Shown here piece by piece: positions 1-6,126 of a stretch of DNA of 25,285 nucleotides (the first letter of the stretch is position 1; the number at the start of each line of letters is the position of its first letter). The translations under genes and the position numbers were made by a program. The stretch covers positions 1-25,285 of the forward strand of contig JALOAP010000004.1 in assembly GCA_023228745.1 (NCBI GenBank). The letters run 5' to 3'. The notes beneath the pieces are model-generated. The model was not told the DNA's origin, did no database searches, and saw only the letters and a list, made by a program, of their open reading frames with translations. This DNA comes from Dehalococcoidia bacterium (GTDB taxonomy: Bacteria; Chloroflexota; Dehalococcoidia; Tepidiformales; Tepidiformaceae).

Positions 1-63
1 ATCTGCGGGGGCATCATGGATGTCTTCGTCGAGCGCCTTGGGGCTTCCGAAACTCCTTCGTAG
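1..63 (+). CDS. XdhC/CoxI-family protein, C-terminal end (partial)
   Basis: The first frame is open from the window edge to a TAG at 61-63 and encodes about 20 residues. It contains ICGG followed by MDVFVERL. A CGG-x-(M/V/I)-(D/E)-V-(F/L)-(V/I)-E-x-L motif is typical of XdhC/CoxI-type proteins, which help mature molybdenum hydroxylases such as xanthine or CO dehydrogenase. In the small single-domain versions this motif lies close to the C-terminus, as it does here. Only the tail is visible, so the assignment rests on one short motif. The gene would extend upstream of the window. A short reading frame from 20 to 217 overlaps it in another phase and shows no protein-like features. Confidence 0.5.
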   Translation: MCGGIMDVFVERLGASETPS

Positions 64-217
64 CGCGCCAGGCGCGAGACTGGCCGCATGGCCACCGCCC
101 AGGAGCCTGGCAGTGCACCCCTCCGCACTACTCCGGGCACCAGACGAAGCGACGCGGCGGCGGGCGATCGCCAACTTCACGGGTGATTTGCGGCGGATTT
201 CCGAGCGGATGACGTAA

Positions 218-246
218 TTGCCGGAACCTGAGGTGCCGCTTAGAAT
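218..246 (+). promoter_or_regulatory. Promoter of the small membrane protein, leaderless type
   Basis: TTGCCG (218-223) and TAGAAT (241-246) are separated by 17 bases. The -10 box ends six bases before the GTG at 253, so transcription should begin at or next to the start codon. No Shine-Dalgarno sequence is present. This is the clearest two-box example of the leaderless pattern seen at several genes in the window. Confidence 0.6.
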
Positions 247-252
247 CCTCGC

Positions 253-471
253 GTGTTGGTAGCTCCCGGTGCGGCCGTTCTTTTTGTACTGTACGTCGCA
301 TTGCCGTTCGTGGTGCTGGCGCTGGTGGCGCAGAATCGCCATCGGAGCCAGGCATTCACGCTGTGGGGCTTCCTGAGCTGGCTGGGCATAATCATCGGCC
401 CGGTTATCATGCTGGTGGCACCGCCCGGTGGGTTCGCGAATAGAGGTGAGGCCCACAACAAGGCCGGGTAA
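253..471 (+). CDS. Small two-helix membrane protein, function unknown
   Basis: This 72-residue protein starts with GTG and has two hydrophobic stretches, roughly residues 4-26 and 38-57. They are separated by a short polar, basic loop (QNRHRSQ) and followed by a polar tail. That pattern fits a small inner-membrane protein with two transmembrane helices. I do not recognise a family. The start is supported by a well-spaced promoter whose -10 box lies six bases upstream, with no ribosome binding site, so translation is probably leaderless. It stands alone between the XdhC-like tail and tatA, which has its own promoter. The mirror-strand frame over the same bases is rich in Cys, Gly and Ser and looks like a shadow. 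Confidence 0.55.
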   Translation: MLVAPGAAVLFVLYVALPFVVLALVAQNRHRSQAFTLWGFLSWLGIIIGPVIMLVAPPGGFANRGEAHNKAG

Positions 472-486
472 ACGCTGCGCAGAAGT

Positions 487-514
487 TTGGCCCAGTGACA
501 CCGGCGTATATCCT
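487..514 (+). promoter_or_regulatory. Probable tatA promoter
   Basis: TTGGCC (487-492) and TATCCT (509-514) are 16 bases apart, about 45 bases upstream of the tatA ATG. The resulting leader would carry the GGAAGGA ribosome binding site. TAGCAT at 516-521 is an alternative -10 box with poorer spacing. Confidence 0.4.
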
Positions 515-558
515 GTAGCATGGAAGTGTCCCGAGGAGTCGGGGCGGAAGGAACGCAT

Positions 559-861
559 ATGTTTGGCACTCTGGGTGCACCCGAACTGATCATCATCGCG
601 GTCGTGCTGATCCTGCTCTTTGGAGTGGGCAAGGTGAGCGGCCTTGGCCGTGAGCTCGGCTCTTCGATCAAGGAGTTCCGCCGGGCGGTGAAGGACGAGG
701 ACGAAGAGCAGGCCCCGCCGGTCCAGCAGGCGACCACACAGGCTCCGCCGCCGGTCGCGCCGCCCCAGCAGCAGTACACGCCGCCGGCACAGCAGCCGCA
801 GCAGGCGCCGCCGCCTCCGCAGCAGCACCAGGGCGAGCAGAACAACCCGAACGTGTTCTAG
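559..861 (+). CDS. tatA: Twin-arginine translocase subunit TatA
   Basis: TatA forms the protein-conducting assembly of the Tat pathway, which exports folded proteins across the inner membrane. The 100-residue protein has the family layout. A short N-terminus with a polar residue (Glu9) leads into one transmembrane helix (about 8-21) and an FG hinge at 21-22. An amphipathic helix follows (about 25-44, with GLGRELG), then an acidic patch (DEDEEQ) and a long Gln/Pro-rich tail. The ATG at 559 is chosen because GGAAGGA lies just upstream. An in-phase ATG at 520 would add 13 residues before the helix and is unlikely. TatB could look similar, but the length and hinge favour TatA. No tatC is present in the window. 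Confidence 0.9.
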   Translation: MFGTLGAPELIIIAVVLILLFGVGKVSGLGRELGSSIKEFRRAVKDEDEEQAPPVQQATTQAPPPVAPPQQQYTPPAQQPQQAPPPPQQHQGEQNNPNVF

Positions 862-883
862 CCTCCCCGAAAAGAGAACGACC

Positions 884-915
884 AACGGCCCTCATGCACG
901 AGGGCCGTTTTCTTT
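884..915 (+). terminator. Rho-independent terminator after tatA
   Basis: A perfect 10-bp stem (AACGGCCCTC paired with GAGGGCCGTT, 884-893 and 900-909) has a six-base loop and is followed by TTCTTT. It lies 22 bases after the tatA stop and separates tatA from the next gene. Confidence 0.85.
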
Positions 916-949
916 CCCCGGAAGGAGCGATCGTTCGGCTGGCCACGAG

Positions 950-955
950 TAGAGT
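950..955 (+). promoter_or_regulatory. -10 box of the SDR gene, leaderless type
   Basis: TAGAGT ends six bases before the ATG at 962. The upstream -35 region has no good match. No ribosome binding site lies at the usual distance; the nearest purine run (GGAAGGAGCG, 920-929) is more than 30 bases away. Confidence 0.45.
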
Positions 956-961
956 GCGCCC

Positions 962-1744
962 ATGGATACGCCTGAACTTCTCGGTACGAAACTCTTCGAC
1001 CTGACCGGGCGCGTCGCGCTGGTTACCGGCGCGGGGCGCGGGCTCGGCCGGACGATGGCGCGGGCGCTGGCCGCGGCTGGCGCCGATGTTGCCGTTTCGA
1101 GCCGAACGCCGGCGGAGCTGGATTCGCTGGTGGCGGAGATAGAGGCGCTCGGCCGGCGAGCGAAAGCGATCACCTGCGACGTGACCGACGAGGCCGGGTG
1201 TGGACGGCTGGTAGACCATGTGGCCGGGTCCCTGGGCGGGTTGGACATCCTGGTCAACAACGCCGGGATGAATATCCGCAAGCCGATTCTCGAGCTGAGT
1301 GCGGCAGAATTCCGGCAGGTGCTGGATACCAATCTGCAGGGCTACTTCCTCTGCGCGCGGGCAGCGGGGCGGGTGCTCACCGAGCAGGGCTCCGGGAAGG
1401 TCATCAATGTGTCGAGCATCATGGGGCGCGTGGCGCTGCCAGCCCAGGGCGCCTACGCCAGTTCGAAAGGCGCGATCGAACAGCTAACGAAGGTGCTGGC
1501 ACTGGAGTGGGCGCCGAAGAATGTGCAGGTAAATGCCTTGGCGCCGACCTACTTCGAGACCGAACTGACCCGCCCGCTGTTCGAAGACCCGGACCGCCAT
1601 CAGTTCATCACAGAACGCACACCGGCGGGCCGCTGGGGTCAGCCGCACGAGCTTGCGGGCGCTGTGATCTTCCTGGCGAGCCGCGCGAGCGACTACATCA
1701 CCGGGCATACGCTGGTCGTGGATGGCGGCTGGACAGCGTGGTGA
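962..1744 (+). CDS. SDR-family NAD(P)-dependent oxidoreductase (gluconate 5-dehydrogenase-like)
   Basis: This is a classical short-chain dehydrogenase/reductase of 260 residues, the usual family length. It has the nucleotide-binding TGAGRGLG motif (22-29), a D73-V after the fourth strand and NNAG (99-102). The catalytic tetrad is N124, S152, Y165 and K169 (YASSK). The C-terminal YITGHTLVVDGGW block is typical of the group that includes gluconate 5-dehydrogenase, 2-deoxy-D-gluconate 3-dehydrogenase and 3-oxoacyl-ACP reductases. Arg48 after strand two may favour NADP. The substrate cannot be read from sequence. The gene is monocistronic, between the tatA terminator and its own leaderless-type -10 box, and is followed by 171 non-coding bases. 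Confidence 0.88.
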   Translation: MDTPELLGTKLFDLTGRVALVTGAGRGLGRTMARALAAAGADVAVSSRTPAELDSLVAEIEALGRRAKAITCDVTDEAGCGRLVDHVAGSLGGLDILVNNAGMNIRKPILELSAAEFRQVLDTNLQGYFLCARAAGRVLTEQGSGKVINVSSIMGRVALPAQGAYASSKGAIEQLTKVLALEWAPKNVQVNALAPTYFETELTRPLFEDPDRHQFITERTPAGRWGQPHELAGAVIFLASRASDYITGHTLVVDGGWTAW

Positions 1745-1903
1745 GCCCAGCGCACAGCGTTATGACAAGCCCCGCACTTAACACTTGACCGAAACTTACG
1801 GGCTCCCAGCGGGTCCCCGGTTCATCGCCACCAAGGGTGGAAATCGGCGCTTTCTGCGGCTGTATCAGGGATTCACCGATGCAGCCACCGCGCAATGCTC
1901 GCC

Positions 1904-1909
1904 TAGGCT
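1904..1909 (+). promoter_or_regulatory. -10 box of the anchored-protein gene, leaderless type
   Basis: TAGGCT ends six bases before the GTG at 1916. The same hexamer, with the same spacing, precedes the minus-strand start at 9551. No ribosome binding site and no clear -35 box are seen. Confidence 0.45.
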
Positions 1910-1915
1910 TAGGCC

Positions 1916-2764
1916 GTGGATCCGCATCTTCCTTCGGAGCCCCGCAAAGGCCCGGGCATACTCGCACAGCTTTTCCGCAAGCCGCAGTTCCTGCTTCCCA
2001 TGGTGGTCGTGGCGGGGATGCTCGGGGTGGCGTTTGGCATCCAACCGGGCGGAGCCCCGTCGACGAGCGAAGCGGCGCATGAGCTCGACCCCGGGCCGGG
2101 GCGGGGCACCGAGACCCCGGAATGGAGCCCATCGCCGAGCCCTACGGCTACGTCTTCGCCCGAAACCCCCGTGAGTACTGCCGCCGCAGACGAGACGGCG
2201 ACCAGCGATGTCGCAGGAGTGCAGGGGACGCCAACCGTATCCGCCACACCGGAGCCCGACCTGAGCCGGCAGGCGACGGAATGCGGGGCGATCCAGGAGA
2301 CGACGGTTCCACTCGCGGTCGAGCAGAACATCATGGGCGTGGCCGTGCGCGCGCAGAGCGTCGCCGTCTACCCGGTGGACTATCTCCGCTGCATCCTGAT
2401 GGCCACGGGCGGGCGCGAGGCGGTGACACTTTCAACGGCACTTGGAATGGCCGCGGCACAGGGGTCGACCCACGCCGTACTCGTGGATCTGTGGGTGACG
2501 AATGGGGGCCACGAGTTTGCACAGGTGAACCTGAAGAGCGCAAGCATCGCTGCTGCCGGGCAGACTTTTGCGCCCCTCGCTACGCTCGGCGGACGCGCCG
2601 AGGTGGTGGTGTCGAGCGGCCAGGGCCGGAACGTTACGCTCGTGGGCGTGCTCAGAAACGACGTGGGCACAACGACCGGACCGATGACCGTGACGATTGA
2701 AGCGCCCCTCACGGGCGGCAAGCAGAACCAGGGCAAGTACCAACTCTTCCTGCCGACTCCGTAG
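1916..2764 (+). CDS. Membrane-anchored extracytoplasmic protein with Pro/Ser/Thr linker
   Basis: The 282-residue protein has a short cytoplasmic N-terminus with basic residues and one transmembrane helix (about 24-42). A low-complexity linker rich in Pro, Ser, Thr and Glu follows (about 45-120), and then a folded C-terminal domain (about 122-282). The C-terminal domain reads as beta-rich, with alternating hydrophobic residues and segments such as VLVDLWVTNGG and VTLVGVLRNDVG. This resembles the immunoglobulin-like DUF4352 or related fold often found in anchored proteins of Gram-positive and related bacteria, but that is a guess. Two Cys residues (about 123 and 157) could form a disulfide. GTG is chosen for its upstream -10 box. 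The gene converges with the TadG-like gene, leaving only three bases between the stops. Confidence 0.65.
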   Translation: MDPHLPSEPRKGPGILAQLFRKPQFLLPMVVVAGMLGVAFGIQPGGAPSTSEAAHELDPGPGRGTETPEWSPSPSPTATSSPETPVSTAAADETATSDVAGVQGTPTVSATPEPDLSRQATECGAIQETTVPLAVEQNIMGVAVRAQSVAVYPVDYLRCILMATGGREAVTLSTALGMAAAQGSTHAVLVDLWVTNGGHEFAQVNLKSASIAAAGQTFAPLATLGGRAEVVVSSGQGRNVTLVGVLRNDVGTTTGPMTVTIEAPLTGGKQNQGKYQLFLPTP

Positions 2765-2767
2765 GAG

Positions 2768-3853
2768 TCACTCTTCGAGCAGGACGACGTTTTCGCCCGT
2801 ACCATCGAAACCTTCGTACACGGAGTTGGGAAGCACCGTGGTGAAGGAAACGAACTCGGCGACAACCTCGGTATGGCCCTTCCCACCGCAGCCCTGGCCG
2901 CTGCAGGACTCCATCCCGTGGAGATACATGAAGGCGAAGCCGAGGATCGTGGACTGGCTTTTGTGATCAATCTTGTCGACGACGGGGATGATGATGATGC
3001 GGGCCGAGTCTTCGCAGCCCGGCCGGATGCGTGAGACGCCATCGGCGCCGGTGATGAGGACGTCGTCGCGCGCGTTGCCAGGGCAGCCCGCTGGGGCGGG
3101 ACGAGCGAGGCGATCGCTGACGCCCTGGTCGGTCGGGCCGGCCATATTCCCGGTCTCCGGGTCGACCTTATCGCCGACCTGGAAGCGCTTGTTCGAACCG
3201 TTGATGATGGCGTTGCGGTAGCGGTTGGCACCGGAGCCGTCGAGGCCCAGTGCGCCGAAGTCACCGCCGGCGTTGTTCCCCGCGCCCCATTTGAGCTGGC
3301 ACCTCACATTTTGGGTGAACACGGGCAGGCCCTGCGCGTCGGTACCTTCGTAGCAGGGGTTTTGAAGCAGCTCGCTGGTGGGGTCGTTGCTCGCGATGAA
3401 GCCCCAGGGGAGGACCCCGTTGCCGCCCTTATACGTCGCGGCACGGGCCTGGGCGGTGGCCTGCACATCCGATCCGCTGAGACCGAGGATGCGGAGGAAG
3501 GCGTAGTTCACGCGGCGGCGCGCGGTCACACGGATCGTGTCCGCAGGACTGCGGTTGCCCGTGATCTGCACGTCGGCCGACGTCGAGCCGCCGGCGTTGG
3601 CGGCCACGTAGGTTTCAGCGCTGGATGTCGCGACACCGCTATCCGGCAGATCCTGTGCACCTGCGAGGGCTGCGGCATCGGCGACCTTTTGCAGGTCGGT
3701 GCGCGTATAAACGAGGTGGCCGACATCGACCGACATCCCGACCAGGGCGATGAACGCGGCCAGTCCGCCGGCGAACAACACCAAGACCTGACCTCGCTCC
3801 AGGCTGCCCGTTCGACGAGCCATGCGTCGACGAAACGCGCGCACCACGGCCAC
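2768..3853 (-). CDS. TadG-like (TadE/G family) envelope protein, copy 1
   Basis: The 361-residue protein has a basic N-terminus, then ERGQVLVLFAGGLAAF and GMSVDVGHLVY. This is the hallmark of the N-terminal Tad domain found in putative Flp pilus-assembly TadG-like proteins. The helix at about 25-48 anchors the protein, and the remainder would lie outside the membrane. VADAAALAGA follows, as is usual. The rest has a transport-rich composition with several Cys residues and no recognised domain. The GTG at 3853 is preferred because GGAGGT sits six bases upstream; the reading frame stays open to 3889 without such a site. It lies 157 bases downstream of a paralogue on the same strand. No Tad ATPase or pilin gene is in the window, so a role in pili is not shown. 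Confidence 0.75.
   Translation of the reverse strand: MAVVRAFRRRMARRTGSLERGQVLVLFAGGLAAFIALVGMSVDVGHLVYTRTDLQKVADAAALAGAQDLPDSGVATSSAETYVAANAGGSTSADVQITGNRSPADTIRVTARRRVNYAFLRILGLSGSDVQATAQARAATYKGGNGVLPWGFIASNDPTSELLQNPCYEGTDAQGLPVFTQNVRCQLKWGAGNNAGGDFGALGLDGSGANRYRNAIINGSNKRFQVGDKVDPETGNMAGPTDQGVSDRLARPAPAGCPGNARDDVLITGADGVSRIRPGCEDSARIIIIPVVDKIDHKSQSTILGFAFMYLHGMESCSGQGCGGKGHTEVVAEFVSFTTVLPNSVYEGFDGTGENVVLLEE
3681..3780. repeat. Paralogous segment shared by the two TadG-like genes, copy 1
   Basis: This 100-base segment aligns without gaps to 4834-4933, with 82 identical positions by eye. It encodes the N-terminal anchor and the region after it, the most conserved part of both genes, and indicates gene duplication. 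Confidence 0.75.
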
Positions 3854-3859
3854 ACTTCC

Positions 3860-3865
3860 ACCTCC
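3860..3865 (-). promoter_or_regulatory. Ribosome binding site that sets the start of TadG-like copy 1
   Basis: GGAGGT on the minus strand lies six bases before the GTG at 3853. It supports that codon over the upstream in-frame GTG at 3889. Confidence 0.7.
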
Positions 3866-4010
3866 GTCTCGTACCCACTTCGGGGGCACTAGTCGGTAAT
3901 ACGGCGGAGTGTGACGGGCCTCGGGTGACTGTAGAGTGGCGATTAGTGGCAGTGACGTGGAATGCGAAGGGGATCAGCGATTATGTGTGCCTTTCGGTGG
4001 TGCTTCTGCT

Positions 4011-4997
4011 TTATTCGACCATCCAGCTCGTGCGTGTTTGCCACTCAGATGGTGGCTGGTGCTGGCCATTGATGGCACCTGCTGGCGACGAGTAGTTTGC
4101 GATGACGCGTCCTTGCCAGTCCGCGGAGCTGGGCAGAGTCAGCGGGTCAGCGGTGAGCTCAAGGGCTACCCAACCCACGATTTTGAACTGGATATCGCCA
4201 CCGGGACAGCTGATGCCAGTGCTTCCATTGCATTCGCGGGCGGCCTGGATAACGGGGACGATGATCGGCCGGCCGCTCAGGTAGTGCTCATGGAGCGCCT
4301 GGACCGGTTCGAGACCGATGGCATTGCCACCGTTCGAGAACGTCTGCCATTCGCCCGGGTTGAGGTGGACGATCTCGGTGCCGTGGTGGAAGTAGCCCTT
4401 GAAGGTGTTCGACCCGACATCCCAGTTCGGGTTATTGCGGAAATTCGGTTTCACCTGGTTGCGGTACTGGTTGTTGCGATAGGTCTGGATAGAGCCCGGG
4501 CAGATGCCATAGGGGCAGCCGGGAGGCGGATTTGGGTTGCCGCCCCAGACGGCATAGGGGAAGACATCGGTGTCGTCGAAGGCGTAGCCGGTGACGACTT
4601 CGGAGCGGACGGCAGCGCGCGCGGAAGGGTGCGAGCCATCGAGCCCCAGCACCCGGAGGAACCAGAAATCGACCTGGCGCTCCGCCTCAACGGTGACCAC
4701 GCGGCTACCCTCAGTAAAGCTAACTGTCGCGGAGGTGCGCGGGCCACCATTCTTCAAGACGTACTCGTTCGCGATGCCGCGGGCCGTGGCCTCATCGGGG
4801 AGGTCCATCGCGGCCGCCAGCGCAGCCGCATCCGCGACCTTTTGGAGATCGGTGCGGGTGTAGACGAGGTGGCCGACGTCGACCGACATGCCGACAAAGC
4901 CGAGGAATGCCGTGAGGCCCGCGGCGAACAACACGAGCACATTCCCGCGCTCGTTTCGCAACGATGCCGGTCGCAACCATCGAAACAGGCTGCGCAT
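4011..4997 (-). CDS. TadG-like (TadE/G family) envelope protein, copy 2
   Basis: This 328-residue paralogue of the downstream gene has the same layout. A basic start (MRSLFRWLRPASLRNERG) leads into a hydrophobic anchor (NVLVLFAAGLTAFLGFVG), then SVDVGHLVYTRTDLQ and VADAAALAAA. The C-terminal part is rich in Asn, Pro and Gly and has paired Cys residues in PPGCPYGICPG. The reading frame is open upstream to 5423, but that extension is Arg/Pro-rich and carries no signal. The ATG at 4997 has a perfect GGAGGT six bases upstream, as in copy 1. It is the first gene of the pair and starts in a 209-base divergent region opposite the lipoprotein. The product is probably secreted or anchored; its role is unknown. 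Confidence 0.75.
   Translation of the reverse strand: MRSLFRWLRPASLRNERGNVLVLFAAGLTAFLGFVGMSVDVGHLVYTRTDLQKVADAAALAAAMDLPDEATARGIANEYVLKNGGPRTSATVSFTEGSRVVTVEAERQVDFWFLRVLGLDGSHPSARAAVRSEVVTGYAFDDTDVFPYAVWGGNPNPPPGCPYGICPGSIQTYRNNQYRNQVKPNFRNNPNWDVGSNTFKGYFHHGTEIVHLNPGEWQTFSNGGNAIGLEPVQALHEHYLSGRPIIVPVIQAARECNGSTGISCPGGDIQFKIVGWVALELTADPLTLPSSADWQGRVIANYSSPAGAINGQHQPPSEWQTRTSWMVE
4834..4933. repeat. Paralogous segment shared by the two TadG-like genes, copy 2
   Basis: Partner of 3681-3780 (82 of 100 bases identical, no gaps). Outside this segment the two genes diverge strongly, so it marks the conserved Tad anchor and not a recent duplication. Confidence 0.75.
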
Positions 4998-5003
4998 TCG
5001 AGT

Positions 5004-5009
5004 ACCTCC
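5004..5009 (-). promoter_or_regulatory. Ribosome binding site that sets the start of TadG-like copy 2
   Basis: GGAGGT on the minus strand lies six bases before the ATG at 4997. It argues against the much longer upstream-extended frame reaching 5423. Confidence 0.75.
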
Positions 5010-5196
5010 GAATCTGCCGCTCACCTGCCAATACCGGCACGGTTGGGGGCTGTTATGGCGCGACGGGGACGAGCGGGGTGCGAATCGGTTACAGGCGGGT
5101 GGAGCGGGCGCCCCGCTCTGCCGCTTTGCCCGGGGGAAGTACGCATGGCACCCTGTGGAACGGCGGGGACTGCCGGGCTGCTTGCACCGGCACGGT

Positions 5197-5201
5197 GGAG
5201 G
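5197..5201 (+). promoter_or_regulatory. Ribosome binding site of the LysM lipoprotein
   Basis: GGAGG lies five bases before the ATG at 5207. It selects this codon, which begins a proper lipoprotein signal peptide, over in-frame starts as far upstream as 4964. Confidence 0.7.
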
Positions 5202-5206
5202 CACCC

Positions 5207-6031
5207 ATGGCTTTTCGAACCCGCTGGCTCGCGGTCGCCGTCGTTGGGGCGGCACTTGTGGCGCTGCCTGCGTGTGGCGACGACGATGACGGCGGCGAAC
5301 AGACGACCACACCGGGCGCAACTCAAACGCTTGAAACGGTGACACAGCCGGTGACTGGCACGGGTACTCCCGGCGCATCTCCCACTGAGCAATTGCCGCC
5401 CTCACGGGCGGAGGTCCTCGCACAGTCGGCGCAGTACTTCATCTATGAGGCAGGGGAAGGCGACACGGTGGAATCGGCCGCGAACGCCTTCAGTGCGAGC
5501 CCGGATGGCGCTTCCGAGGAACTCATACAGCAGATTCTCGACGAGAACGGGCTCGATTCCGGGGACCTGAAGCCGGGGCAGAAGATCGGCATCCCGCTCA
5601 TTCTGCCGGGCGACCTGTCGATGTTCGCAGAGAACTCTATCGAGGATGCTCTGGCGATCGGGCAGGGCCAGAGTGGCGAGCTCGTGCTGCTGCAGCCCAC
5701 CCTCGATATGCGGAGCGGCTTCCTCGGCAGGATGGCGCTCCATCGCGTCCAACTTGCCACGGGCATACCGGCCGACGAAGGCTACGGATATGTCATGGAG
5801 TACTGGATCACCGATCGCCCGCCCGCGAAGGGTGGCGTGATCGACCCGGACGCGCGCAAGGCACAGCGACAGTTCATCGTCGCGGGCGGGTCGCTGGCAG
5901 AAACACTGGGGAGTGGCGACGGTGTGTACACGTGGGAAGTGAGCGGCGTTCAGTACGCGCTCAAGTCGTTCGTGAACCAGCCCACGCCGCAGGAACTTGC
6001 GGAGATGCTGGGAACGGCCGCGGAGCGATAG
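5207..6031 (+). CDS. Lipoprotein with a LysM-like domain
   Basis: The 274-residue protein starts with a lipoprotein signal peptide: basic residues (FRTRW), a hydrophobic core, and LPAC with the lipidated Cys at 23. An acidic, then Thr/Pro-rich linker follows to about residue 65. Residues about 76-135 resemble a LysM module: YFIYEAGEGDTVESAANAF, then ILDENGL, then LKPGQKIGIPL, matching the Y-x-V-x-x-GD-T, N-x-L and L-x-x-GQ-x-L-x-IP signposts. LysM binds peptidoglycan-type glycans. The C-terminal half (about 140-274) is not recognised. Its start at 5207 follows a good ribosome binding site. It diverges from the TadG-like pair, suggesting shared cell-envelope regulation. Confidence 0.78.
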   Translation: MAFRTRWLAVAVVGAALVALPACGDDDDGGEQTTTPGATQTLETVTQPVTGTGTPGASPTEQLPPSRAEVLAQSAQYFIYEAGEGDTVESAANAFSASPDGASEELIQQILDENGLDSGDLKPGQKIGIPLILPGDLSMFAENSIEDALAIGQGQSGELVLLQPTLDMRSGFLGRMALHRVQLATGIPADEGYGYVMEYWITDRPPAKGGVIDPDARKAQRQFIVAGGSLAETLGSGDGVYTWEVSGVQYALKSFVNQPTPQELAEMLGTAAER

Positions 6032-6097
6032 CGCCGCGGGCCAAGAAGGAGTGACCAAGCCAGCGGTTGGCCTCCACGAACACGAAGGGCTGATTCG

Positions 6098-6126
6098 TTG
6101 CACCGGGGGCAATCGAACGGCAGGAT
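6098..6126 (+). promoter_or_regulatory. Possible promoter of the FAD oxidase gene
   Basis: TTGCAC (6098-6103) and CAGGAT (6121-6126) are 17 bases apart. A GTG at 6134 lies seven bases after the -10 box. If this promoter is real, the mRNA would start at that GTG and the ATG at 6125 would not be transcribed. Confidence 0.35.

Noticed and set aside
64..76. CGCGCC-A-GGCGCG palindrome after the XdhC-like stop
   Set aside because: A one-base loop cannot form; the remaining four-pair stem is expected by chance in GC-rich DNA, and no T-run follows.
1795..1850. Sequence resembling a tRNA 3' arm or T-box element (GGTTCATCGCCACCAAGGGTGG)
   Set aside because: The bases flanking the TTC do not form a T-stem, no acceptor or anticodon arm can be built, and the T-box consensus is incomplete.
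3936..5342. 468-residue plus-strand frame over the second TadG-like gene
   Set aside because: It covers the minus-strand gene, which has a perfect ribosome site and family motifs, and it runs into the lipoprotein start. Its composition is that of a shadow frame.
6039..6072. GGCCAA...TTGGCC inverted repeat after the lipoprotein gene
   Set aside because: The loop is long (22 bases), the alternative inner stem is bulged, and no T-run follows, so I do not call it a terminator.
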